A DNA stretch of 19,278 nt from Candidatus Aminicenantes bacterium UBA4085 (GTDB lineage Bacteria; Acidobacteriota; Aminicenantia; Aminicenantales; UBA4085), in contig DFYJ01000098.1 in assembly GCA_002383325.1 (NCBI GenBank), positions 1-19,278 of the forward strand, in the 5' to 3' direction. A program made the translations under genes and the position numbers. The notes beneath the pieces are model-generated. The model was not told the DNA's origin. It was given only the letters and a program-made list of their open reading frames with translations, and made no database searches. Shown piece after piece: positions 1 to 9,208 of the stretch (position 1 is its first letter; every line of letters starts with the position of its first letter).

Positions 1-303
1 CTTGGCCGTCGGGTCGGCCGGGGCCTGGGTCGTCTGGGCCGGGGCGTCGACGCCGCTGACGGCGGACTTGCCCTCGCGGCCGGACAGGATCCACAGGTTG
101 AGCGAGGTCACCATGAACAGGATCGCGCCGATCGTGGTGACCTTGGACAGCAAGGTGGCCGAACCGCGGGGCCCGAAGGCGGTCTGGCTGCCGCCGCCGC
201 CGAAGGCGCCGGCCAGGTCGGCCGCTTTTCCGGATTGGAGCAGAACGGCCAGGATCAGGACGATGCAGACGATCACGTGGATGACGGTCAGTAGCGCGGT
301 CAC
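1..303 (-). CDS. secG: SecG, preprotein translocase subunit (C-terminus cut by window edge)
   Basis: SecG is the small integral-membrane partner of SecYE in the Sec translocon and stimulates SecA-driven export. Translating from the GTG at 303 gives 101 codons with no stop before base 1. They contain a first membrane helix (about residues 4-21, [19 protein letters not shown]), then the family hallmark [18 protein letters not shown] (residues 21-38), TAFGPRG, and a second helix (about 54-72, [15 protein letters not shown]). A Pro/Ala/Thr-rich cytoplasmic tail follows, as is common in SecG. The GTG start overlaps the tpiA stop as GTGA, and AAGGA lies about six bases upstream, so the start is well supported and translation is probably coupled to tpiA. 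The position after gap-pgk-tpiA matches the widely conserved order. The true C-terminus lies outside the window. Confidence 0.93.
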   Translation of the reverse strand, partial: MTALLTVIHVIVCIVLILAVLLQSGKAADLAGAFGGGGSQTAFGPRGSATLLSKVTTIGAILFMVTSLNLWILSGREGKSAVSGVDAPAQTTQAPADPTAK

Positions 304-1085
304 TGGACTTCCTTGTATGCCTTGACGGCCTCCCCGGCTATGCGGATGAAACTCTCCGCTTCCAGGGACGCCCCACCGACGAGGAATCCGTCGATGTCCC
401 GCTCTTTGAACAGGGAATGGGCATTGGCGGGCTTTACCGACCCGCCATAGAGGATGATAGCACAATCGGCGGCTTCATTTCCAGCCCCCTCCGCCAGGCG
501 AGCCCGGATAAAGGCGTGGACCTCTTCGGCCTGCTCGGGAGAGGCGGTGCGGCCCGTTCCGATGGCCCAGACGGGCTCATAAGCAAAGATGGTCTGGGCC
601 CGGCCGGCGGCGTCGATGCCTTCCAGCCCGGCGGCCAGCTGGCGGCCGACAACCTCGAACGTCCGCCCGGCCTCCCGTTCCTCCAGCGTTTCTCCGACGC
701 ACAGGATGGGGCGCAGGCCGGCCCTTAGGGCGGCCCGGACCTTGCGGCCGGCGTCCTCGTCGCTCTCGCCGAAGACGTGCCGCCGCTCGGAATGGCCGAC
801 GAGCGCGTAGGCGCAGCCGGCATCGACGAGCATGGAGGCAGAGATCTCTCCGGTGAAGGCGCCGTGGTCCTCCCAGTGCAGGTTCTGGGCGCCCAGCCCG
901 GCTTCCGACCCGGCCAGGGCGCGGGCGCAATCGGCCAGAGCGGTGAACGGAGGCAGGATGACCAGGGTGCCCGGACGCAGCCCCGGGGCGGCCTCGCGGA
1001 CCGCACCGGCCAAGGCCGCGGCCTCCGGAAGGCTCTTGTGCATCTTCCAGTTGCCGGCGATGAACGGGGCGGTCCGGCGGCGCAT
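300..1085 (-). CDS. tpiA: Triosephosphate isomerase
   Basis: This enzyme interconverts dihydroxyacetone phosphate and glyceraldehyde 3-phosphate in cytoplasmic glycolysis and gluconeogenesis. The 261-residue product is close to the usual ~250. All TIM-barrel active-site blocks are visible: GNWKMH (catalytic Lys14), VGHSERR (His98), [11 protein letters not shown] (Glu170, start of the mobile loop), and the phosphate-binding YGGSVKPAN and FLVGGASL near the end. The ATG abuts the pgk stop directly (TGAATG), with AAGAAGG just upstream as a ribosome-binding site. The 3' end overlaps secG by four bases. It is therefore the third gene of a gap-pgk-tpiA-secG transcript and shows no sign of damage. 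Confidence 0.98.
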   Translation of the reverse strand: MRRRTAPFIAGNWKMHKSLPEAAALAGAVREAAPGLRPGTLVILPPFTALADCARALAGSEAGLGAQNLHWEDHGAFTGEISASMLVDAGCAYALVGHSERRHVFGESDEDAGRKVRAALRAGLRPILCVGETLEEREAGRTFEVVGRQLAAGLEGIDAAGRAQTIFAYEPVWAIGTGRTASPEQAEEVHAFIRARLAEGAGNEAADCAIILYGGSVKPANAHSLFKERDIDGFLVGGASLEAESFIRIAGEAVKAYKEVQ

Positions 1086-2270
1086 TCAGGCCTTCTTGTC
1101 CAGGGCTTCGATGCCCGGCAGGGTCTGGTTGGCCACGAACTCCAGGCTGGCCCCGCCGCCCGTTGAGATATGGGTGATCTTGGCGCTGACCCCGGCCTTG
1201 TCGACCGCGGCGATGGAGTCGCCGCCGCCGATGATCGAGACGGCGCTTGAGGCGGCCACCGCTTCGGCGATCTTGATCGTGCCCTGGGCGAAGGCGGGCG
1301 TCTCGAAGACCCCAAGAGGCCCGTTCCAGAAGATGGTCTTGGCCTTGGCGATGACCTCGGAATAGAGAGCGATCGTCTTGGGCCCGATATCCACCCCCAT
1401 CAGGTCGGCCGGGAAGGGGAAACCTTCCTGGACTCTTTCGACGACGCCGGAGGCTATGGACTTGGTCATCAAGTTGTCCAGGGGCAGGAGGAAGCGAACG
1501 CCCTTCTCCTCGGCCTTCTTCAGGATGCCCTTGGCGATCTCGACCTTGTCGGGCTCGACGAGCGAGGCGCCGACGGCGCGGCCCTGGGCCAGGAAGAACG
1601 TATAGGCCATGGCCCCGCCGATGAGGATGGTGTCGGCCTTGGCCAGGAGGGTCTCGATGACCGGGATCTTGTCCTCGGTCTTGGCCCCGCCCAGGATGGC
1701 CACGAAGGGCTTGGCGGGGTTGACGATGGCCTTGCGCAGATTGTCGACTTCCTTCTTCATCAGATAGCCGGCGGCGGCGATGGGGACGAAATCGACAATT
1801 CCGACGACCGAGGCGTGGGCCCGGTGGCTGGAGCCGAAGGCGTCGTTGACGAAGATGTCGATGCCCTGGGCCAGGGCCTTGGACAGGGCCGGGTCGTTCT
1901 TGGTCTCGCCCGGGTGGAAACGGACGTTTTCGAGGAGGAGCGCCTGCCCTTCCTTGAGGCCGGCCTTGAGCGACTCCACTTCGGGCCCGACGAGGTCGGG
2001 AGCGAACATCACGTCCCGGCCGATAAGTTCGGCCAGACGCGTAGCGACGGGCTTAAGGCTCATTTTGGGATCGGGCTTGCCCTTGGGGCGGCCCAGGTGC
2101 GAGGCGAGGACGAGCTTGGCGCCCCGTCCCAGAAGGTACGTGATGGCCGGCAGGGAAGCCTTGATGCGCTTGTCGTTGCGGATGGTGCCGTCGTCATTGA
2201 GGGGGACGTTGAAGTCCACCCGCAGGAAGACGGTCTTGCCCTTGACGTCCAGGTCTTCGATGAATCGCAT
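1086..2270 (-). CDS. pgk: Phosphoglycerate kinase
   Basis: Phosphoglycerate kinase transfers the phosphate of 1,3-bisphosphoglycerate to ADP, the first ATP-yielding step of lower glycolysis. The 394-residue product has the normal length. Signature blocks appear in order: RVDFNVPL near the N-terminus, ASHLGRPKG, LLENVRFHPGE, NDAFGSSHRAHAS, GGAKTEDKIPVIE, the nucleotide-domain WNGPLGVFE, then GGGDSIAAV and HISTGGGASLE. I chose the ATG at 2270 because MRFIEDLDVKGKTVFLRVD is the conserved beginning. The frame stays open 19 codons further upstream only because it runs into the end of gap. It starts five bases after the gap stop and touches tpiA, so it is an internal operon gene. PGK and TPI are separate polypeptides here, not the PGK-TPI fusion known from Thermotoga. 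Confidence 0.98.
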   Translation of the reverse strand: MRFIEDLDVKGKTVFLRVDFNVPLNDDGTIRNDKRIKASLPAITYLLGRGAKLVLASHLGRPKGKPDPKMSLKPVATRLAELIGRDVMFAPDLVGPEVESLKAGLKEGQALLLENVRFHPGETKNDPALSKALAQGIDIFVNDAFGSSHRAHASVVGIVDFVPIAAAGYLMKKEVDNLRKAIVNPAKPFVAILGGAKTEDKIPVIETLLAKADTILIGGAMAYTFFLAQGRAVGASLVEPDKVEIAKGILKKAEEKGVRFLLPLDNLMTKSIASGVVERVQEGFPFPADLMGVDIGPKTIALYSEVIAKAKTIFWNGPLGVFETPAFAQGTIKIAEAVAASSAVSIIGGGDSIAAVDKAGVSAKITHISTGGGASLEFVANQTLPGIEALDKKA

Positions 2271-2275
2271 GACCC

Positions 2276-4494
<2,219 letters not shown>

Positions 4495-4583
4495 ACCCGA
4501 TCTGCGGCGGCCGCCGCGAGACGGACGGCCCGGCTGCGTCCTTTCATAGGGTCCCGATGATTATGATAGAATTCCCTCGTGCC

Positions 4584-6146
4584 ATGACGAAAATCCTGAC
4601 TTCCCAACAGATGCGCGCCGTGGACCGGACGACGATCGACGAGATCGGCATTCCCGGCCCCGTGCTGATGGAGAACGCCGGCCTGCGGGTCGTGGCCGAG
4701 ATCCTGAGATGCTTCCCCGACCCGGCCCGGGAGCGGATGGTGGTTGTGGCCGGCAAGGGCAACAATGGCGGCGATGGCCTGGTCGTGGCCCGCCATTGGC
4801 GCCAGCGCGGCGGCAAACCCGTGGTCCTGCTGCTGGCTCCGAAGGAGGAGGTCAAGGGCGACGCGGCCCTCAATCTGACGGCGGCCGAGAAGTCCGGCGT
4901 TGAGGTCATCGACACGTCCACCGAGCTGTGCTGGAGGAAGCAAAAGACAACCCTGCTCCACGCCTCCGTCATCGTCGACGCGATCTTCGGCACCGGGCTG
5001 GACAAACCGGCCGGTGGGATCTATGCGGCCGCCATCGAGGGTATCAATAAGGCCCGCGGCTTCAAGGTCGCGGTCGACATCCCCTCGGGCCTGTCGTCGG
5101 ATTCCTTCGCCGTCATCGGGCCGGTTGTGAAAGCGGACCTGACGGTCGCTCTGGCCGCGCCCAAGATCGGGCATATCTTCGCCCCGGCCTCCGAGTGGGT
5201 CGGCCGGCTGGTCATCGTCGATATCGGCATCCCCCGATATCTTCTGGAAGCGCCGGAGCTCAAGCTGAGCCTGACGGGTCCGGGTGATGTCCGGCCGATG
5301 TTCGCGCCGCGAAGGCGCGACGGGCATAAGGGCACTTATGGACATCTGCTGGTCCTGGGCGGATCGGTCGGCAAGACGGGAGCGGCCCTGCTGGCGGGCA
5401 AAGCCGCCCTGCGCATGGGCGCAGGCCTGGTCACCGTGGCCACAGCGGAGCGCGCCGTCGCGGCCGTAGCCCGCGGGATGATGGAGCTGATGACCGAACC
5501 GCTGCCCGAGACGCCCGCCGGGACGATAGCCGCCGAAGCCCTTCCCGTCATAGAGAAGATCCTCAAGGGCAAAAACGGCATCGTCATCGGTCCGGGGATC
5601 TCGACCGATCCGTCGACGGCATCCCTGGTCGCGTCGCTCCTGCCCAAGCTGAAGGTCCCGGCGGTGATTGATGCGGATGGATTGAATATCGTGGCCGAGC
5701 GCCGGGATGTCCTGAAGAAGATGACCGTGCCCGTGGTGCTCACGCCCCACCCCGGCGAGTTCGCCCGCCTGACGGGTGAGACCATAGCCGAGGTGTTGGC
5801 CAAGCGCCTCGAGATGGCGCCCGCCTTCGCCCGCGAGCACAATGTCATCCTGGTCCTCAAAGGCCACCGCACCATCATCGCGGCGCCGGACGGGCGGGTC
5901 TTCGTCAATCCGACCGGAAATCCCGGCATGGCTACGGGCGGATCGGGCGACGTCCTGAGCGGCATGATCGGATCGATGCTGGTCCAGTCCAAGGATGTCT
6001 TGGGTGCGATTCGGGCTGCAGTCTATGCCCATGGCCTGAGCGGCGATCAAGCCGCAGCCAAGCTGGGCGAGAGGTCCCTCCTAGCCGGTGATCTCATTCG
6101 TTTCCTGCCGGCAGCGGTCAAATCGCTGGAGGACGCTGCCCGATGA
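4584..6146 (+). CDS. nnr: Bifunctional NAD(P)HX epimerase / ADP-dependent NAD(P)HX dehydratase
   Basis: Nnr repairs NADH and NADPH that have been damaged by hydration. The N-terminal YjeF_N domain epimerises R- to S-NAD(P)HX, and the C-terminal ribokinase-like domain dehydrates S-NAD(P)HX using ADP. The 520-residue product has the usual two-domain length. N-domain marks are MRAVDRTT, the glycine loop GKGNNGGDG (57-65), VDAIFGTG and VDIPSGL. C-domain marks are KGTYGHLLVLGGS (about 248), DADGLN, LTPHPGEFARLTG, VLKGHRTII, and the nucleotide-binding NPGMATGGSGDVLSGM near 446-461. I chose the ATG at 4584 because MTKILTSQQMRAVD is where family members begin; two earlier in-frame ATGs (4557, 4563) exist. 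Its stop overlaps the tsaE start as ATGA, the common nnr-tsaE pairing. A TATGAT at 4562-4567 could be a -10 box, but I see no good -35. Confidence 0.95.
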   Translation: MTKILTSQQMRAVDRTTIDEIGIPGPVLMENAGLRVVAEILRCFPDPARERMVVVAGKGNNGGDGLVVARHWRQRGGKPVVLLLAPKEEVKGDAALNLTAAEKSGVEVIDTSTELCWRKQKTTLLHASVIVDAIFGTGLDKPAGGIYAAAIEGINKARGFKVAVDIPSGLSSDSFAVIGPVVKADLTVALAAPKIGHIFAPASEWVGRLVIVDIGIPRYLLEAPELKLSLTGPGDVRPMFAPRRRDGHKGTYGHLLVLGGSVGKTGAALLAGKAALRMGAGLVTVATAERAVAAVARGMMELMTEPLPETPAGTIAAEALPVIEKILKGKNGIVIGPGISTDPSTASLVASLLPKLKVPAVIDADGLNIVAERRDVLKKMTVPVVLTPHPGEFARLTGETIAEVLAKRLEMAPAFAREHNVILVLKGHRTIIAAPDGRVFVNPTGNPGMATGGSGDVLSGMIGSMLVQSKDVLGAIRAAVYAHGLSGDQAAAKLGERSLLAGDLIRFLPAAVKSLEDAAR

Positions 6147-6661
6147 AGACGACCCGGGCCCAGCGAACTCAGTCGCCCGGGAGGACAACATCCGGCCGTA
6201 CCTACCCAGCGGCGAAGAAGAGACCGGCCAGTGTCCGCAAAGGACCCTCCTCGTGCGGCATCTTCCATTCATCGAGCGAGAAGCAGACCCGGGACTTCGC
6301 GGCCCGGTGGGCTCGGACCTTCAAGGGCGACGAGGTCATCTTCCTGGTCGGCGAGCTGGGTGCGGGCAAGACCGTCTTCGCCAAGGGCATCGCGGCGGGG
6401 CTGGGCCTGAAGGATATCGGCGAGGTCTGCAGCCCGACCTTCACCCTGATGAACATCTACCAGGCCCGGGTGCCCATCTACCATCTCGACCTCTACCGTC
6501 TGGGGAACGCGCCCGAGATCCGGGATCTTGGCTTCGAGGATTATGTCGGCGAGGGCGTCATCCTGGTCGAGTGGGCCGAGAAGATCGATTTCCCGATGCC
6601 TGCGATAAAAGTCTCGATCAAGGTCGAGCCCGACGAAACGCGACGCATTTCTTTCAAATAG
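6143..6661 (+). CDS. tsaE: TsaE, tRNA threonylcarbamoyladenosine biosynthesis ATPase
   Basis: TsaE is the P-loop ATPase that works with TsaB and TsaD to make the t6A base at position 37 of ANN-decoding tRNAs. The 172-residue product carries GELGAGKT (Walker A, 70-77), SPTFTLMNIY, YHLDLYRLG, GFEDYVGEGVILVEWAEK with the conserved Glu-Trp pair, and a short C-terminal strand ending RRISFK. It overlaps nnr by ATGA, so its translation is coupled. Two oddities stand out. The first ~42 residues are a basic, Ser/Thr/Arg-rich stretch not expected in TsaE, which usually begins close to the SSSEKQTRDFA equivalent. The TAG stop (6659-6661) also lies wholly inside the terminal inverted repeat of the adjacent element, so the native C-terminus may have been altered by insertion. 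Confidence 0.93.
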   Translation: MKTTRAQRTQSPGRTTSGRTYPAAKKRPASVRKGPSSCGIFHSSSEKQTRDFAARWARTFKGDEVIFLVGELGAGKTVFAKGIAAGLGLKDIGEVCSPTFTLMNIYQARVPIYHLDLYRLGNAPEIRDLGFEDYVGEGVILVEWAEKIDFPMPAIKVSIKVEPDETRRISFK

Positions 6662-6861
6662 CAGACACATACCAATTTCTATTTTCAGACACATACCAAT
6701 TCCCGGGAATCGAAAAAAAACCTCTTGAATATTGAAGAAAACTCGTTGGTGGCAAGCCAGAGCCGGGGAGCATTAATAAATGTTCAATGGCCATTTGAAT
6801 ATTATGTTCCTGATCAATAATTTAGTATGTGTCTGGAAAATAAATTAGTATGTGTCTGCTA
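6659..6861. mobile_element. Transposase-less element (MITE-like) with duplicated terminal inverted repeats
   Basis: TAGCAGACACATAC at 6659-6672 is matched by its exact reverse complement at 6848-6861. Just inside each end the motif recurs: CAGACACATACCAATT at 6662-6677 and again at 6686-6701, mirrored by GTATGTGTCTG at 6825-6835 and 6849-6858. Each end is therefore a tandem pair of the same ~24-bp unit, about 40 bp in all, in opposite orientation. The ~120-bp interior is AT-rich, in sharp contrast to its surroundings. It has no reading frame of note, a 9-bp direct repeat (TTGAATATT at 6725 and 6795) and a palindrome AATGGCCATT at 6786-6795. The terminal TA on both sides could be a TA target duplication, as made by IS630/Tc1-type transposases. 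Paired subterminal repeats also resemble ends mobilised by Y1 (REP-associated) transposases. The class is unresolved. Confidence 0.65.
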
Positions 6862-6918
6862 ATTGCGGGGAGCGTGGAATTGCGCTAAATTAGGCCCGCT
6901 TCGCAAGGAGAAACGCGC

Positions 6919-7458
6919 ATGAACACAGCTCCGCTTAAGAAGAAGATCCTCGAGGTCAAGGACTACCCCAAGCCCGGCGTCGGGTTCAAGGACATCACCC
7001 CGCTGGTGGCTGACGCCAAGGCCTACAAGGAAGTGGTCGACTGCCTGTCCGCCTGGGCCCGCTTCAAGAAGCCCGACATCATCGTCGGCGTCGAGTCGCG
7101 CGGCTATCTCTTCGCCGCTCCCGTGGCCCGCGACCTCAAGCGCGGCCTGGCCGTCATCCGCAAGAAGGGCAAGCTGCCCCGCAAGACGGTCTGCGTCCAG
7201 GCCCCCAACGAGTACGCCGTCGAGTTCTTCGAAATGCACGCCGACGCCATCAAGCCCGGCCAGCGGGTCCTGATCATCGACGACCTGATCGCCACCGGCT
7301 CGTCTTCGATCGCCGCCATCAACCTGGTCAAGATGCTTCGGGGCGTCCCGGTCGGCTTCGGCGCGGCTGTGGAGCTGCTCTTCCTGGACGGCCTCAAGGC
7401 CATCCGCAAGGCCCACCCCGACGTAGCCATCTACAGCCTGATCAAGTACAAAAAATAG
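6919..7458 (+). CDS. apt: Adenine phosphoribosyltransferase
   Basis: Apt salvages adenine by joining it to PRPP to give AMP. The 179-residue protein has the family length and order: KDYPKPGVGFKDITPLVAD near residues 14-32, GVESRGYLFAAPVA (base-binding and oligomer contact), RKKGKLPRKT, and the PRPP loop VLIIDDLIATGSSS at about 117-130. AAGGAG eight bases before the ATG fixes the start. The 257-bp upstream region is mostly the AT-rich element, which contains a weak promoter-like pair (TTGAAT 6795-6800, 17 bases, TAATTT 6818-6823), so the element might contribute to apt expression. The next gene, a purine permease remnant, begins 17 bases after the apt stop, consistent with a purine-salvage operon. 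Confidence 0.95.
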   Translation: MNTAPLKKKILEVKDYPKPGVGFKDITPLVADAKAYKEVVDCLSAWARFKKPDIIVGVESRGYLFAAPVARDLKRGLAVIRKKGKLPRKTVCVQAPNEYAVEFFEMHADAIKPGQRVLIIDDLIATGSSSIAAINLVKMLRGVPVGFGAAVELLFLDGLKAIRKAHPDVAIYSLIKYKK

Positions 7459-7475
7459 GTCCGCCGGGGCGCGTC

Positions 7476-8272
7476 ATGGCTTCGCCGCTGGATCGCTTCT
7501 TCCATCTGACCGAGCTGGGCACGAACGTCCGCACCGAGGTTCTGGGCGGGGCGACGACGTTCATGACCATGTCCTATATCATCTTCGTTCAGCCGGCCAT
7601 TCTTTCCGCTACCGGCATGGACCGGGGCGCCGTCCTGACCGCCACCTGCCTGGCCTCGGCCCTGGCCACCCTGCTCATGGGCTTGCTGGCCAACTATCCC
7701 ATCGCCCAGGCTCCGGCCATGGGACACAACGTCTTCTTCGCCGTCATCGTCTGCGGGGTCATGGGCTACTCCTGGCAGGCGGCGCTGGGGGCCGTCTTCC
7801 TGGCCGGCGCGCTTCAGATCGTCCTCTCGATCGCCGGCTTCTACGAAAAGCTGGTGGCCGCCGTGCCCGACGGGCTCAAGCACGCCATTGCCGTCGGCAT
7901 CGGCCTTCTCATCGCCCTGATCGGCCTGGAATACGGCGGCATCGTCGTCTCCAGTCCCGGAACCTACATCGGTCTGGGCGATCTGACCGCCAAGCCCGTC
8001 CTGCTGGTCCTGGCGGGCACGGCTTTCAGCGTGGTGCTGATGGCCCGCCGGATCAAGGGCGCCATCCTGCTGGGCGTGCTGGGCACGGCCGTCGCGGGCG
8101 TGGCCCTGGGCGTCATGAAGTATCACGGCTGACCCAGAGCATCGCCGAGGGCATCGCCTTCGGCTTCATCTCTTACGCGCTGCTGAAGCTGGCCTCGGGC
8201 CGGGGCCGGCGCGTGCACGCGCTGGTCTACATCTTCTCGGCCCTGTTCATCCTGCGCTATGTTCTCGGATGA
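7476..8272 (+). pseudogene. Purine (guanine/hypoxanthine) permease, AzgA/PbuG type, internally deleted and frameshifted
   Basis: Intact members are about 430-450-residue membrane proteins that import hypoxanthine, guanine or adenine. The N-terminal half is well preserved: GTNVRTEVLGGATTFMTMSY, the helix-3 motif QAPAMGHNVFFA, and VPDGLKHAIAVGIGLLIALIGL. It stops at a TGA (8130-8132) after residue 218, just past GVMKYHG. From 8129 a different frame encodes 47 residues matching the end of the same family (QSIAEGIAFGFISYALLKLASG, then VHALVYIFSALFILRYVLG) and a stop at 8270-8272. Some 170-185 residues in the middle are missing, including the helix 8-10 region that carries substrate-binding acidic residues. 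The pattern is a single internal deletion out of frame, or an assembly collapse. The start has only a weak GGGGCG as ribosome-binding site. Its place 17 bp after apt fits purine salvage. Confidence 0.85.
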
Positions 8273-8344
8273 CCGACCCGGGCATGGGAGCGGAGCGATG
8301 ACGGAGGATTTGGGGCGCGCCATCCGCGATAAACACGGTCTGAA

Positions 8345-9136
8345 ATGAAAGCTTCACCCTCAAGCGATCCCGCTTCGACATTCACCCGCGCCATCGTCCG
8401 AACGCCTGGGCCCGATGCGGGCTCGGGCTTGACCACGGCCAAGCTTGGCCGTCCCGATATACGGCTTCTCCAGGCCCAGCATACCGCCTATATCGAAATC
8501 CTTCGGACGCTGGGGCTCGAGGTGACGGTCCTGCCGCCTCTGCCCGGATTCCCCGATGCCTATTTCGTCGAGGATGCCGCCGTCGTCACGCCCGCGATCG
8601 CGGTGATCACCAGGCCGGGCGCTCCTTCGCGCCGCGGCGAAATCGAATCGATCGAAATGGTCCTGGCGCAGCTGCTGCCGGTGGCCCGGATCGAGCCTCC
8701 GGGAACTCTTGACGGCGGCGATGTGCTGCGCGTCGAAAACCGCTTCTATATCGGGCGCTCCGTGCGGACGAATGATTCCGGCGCCCGCCAGCTCGGCCGG
8801 ATCCTGGACAAGCACGGCTACGAGGGGCGCGTGGTTCCCGTGGGACCCGGACTCCATCTCAAATCGAGCGTCAACACCCTCGGCGGACGGAATCTCGTCT
8901 TTGCGGCGGGCGCGCCGTTTCGGGATGCCTTCGCCGACTGCCGGTCCATTGTCCTCGGCCCGGGCGACGACTACGCCGCCAATACGCTCTGGATCAACGG
9001 CACCCTGCTCGTCCCGTTCGGCTTTCCGGAAGCGCGAGGGGAGATCGGGCGGCTCTCTTTGCCCGTCATCGAGGTCGCTATGAGCGAGATGCGCAAGATG
9101 GACGGCGGACTGACCTGCCTCTCGCTCCGGTTCTGA
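8345..9136 (+). CDS. Dimethylarginine dimethylaminohydrolase (dimethylargininase) family protein
   Basis: DDAH enzymes hydrolyse N-omega-methylated arginines to citrulline plus a methylamine, through a covalent Cys intermediate in a pentein fold shared with arginine deiminase. The 263-residue length suits DDAH rather than the ~410-residue arginine deiminase. Active-site elements are all present: YFVEDAAVV (Glu76-Asp77), GTLDGGDVL, GLHLKSSVN (His171), YAANTLWINGTLLVP, and MDGGLTCLSLRF with Cys258 near the C-terminus. FTRAIVRTPGP at residues 13-23 is the typical beginning, so the ATG at 8345 is reasonable. No Shine-Dalgarno precedes it, but a 16-codon frame with its own GGAG overlaps the ATG as ATGA. 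The substrate (methylarginine, arginine or agmatine-like) cannot be decided from sequence alone. No signal peptide is seen, so it is cytoplasmic. Confidence 0.86.
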   Translation: MKASPSSDPASTFTRAIVRTPGPDAGSGLTTAKLGRPDIRLLQAQHTAYIEILRTLGLEVTVLPPLPGFPDAYFVEDAAVVTPAIAVITRPGAPSRRGEIESIEMVLAQLLPVARIEPPGTLDGGDVLRVENRFYIGRSVRTNDSGARQLGRILDKHGYEGRVVPVGPGLHLKSSVNTLGGRNLVFAAGAPFRDAFADCRSIVLGPGDDYAANTLWINGTLLVPFGFPEARGEIGRLSLPVIEVAMSEMRKMDGGLTCLSLRF

Positions 9137-9169
9137 TATCTGCGGCCGGTCCACACCCAGGCCACGTTC

Positions 9170-9199
9170 TTGACACCGGTCCGGAGCCGAGGCTAGGAT
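9170..9199 (+). promoter_or_regulatory. Strong housekeeping-type promoter for the GH3 gene
   Basis: A perfect TTGACA (9170-9175) is followed by 18 bases and TAGGAT (9194-9199, four of six to TATAAT). The start codon at 9209 is only nine bases past the -10 box, and no Shine-Dalgarno lies between. Transcription would begin at or within a few bases of the ATG, giving a leaderless or near-leaderless message. Confidence 0.6.
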
Positions 9200-9208
9200 G
9201 GGCCCGCC

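Noticed and set aside
6862..6884. Short direct repeat AATTGCG at 6862-6867 and 6878-6884 upstream of apt
   Set aside because: It is seven bases at most, with no symmetry or conserved position, so it is within chance for an AT-rich gap. It does not amount to an operator call.
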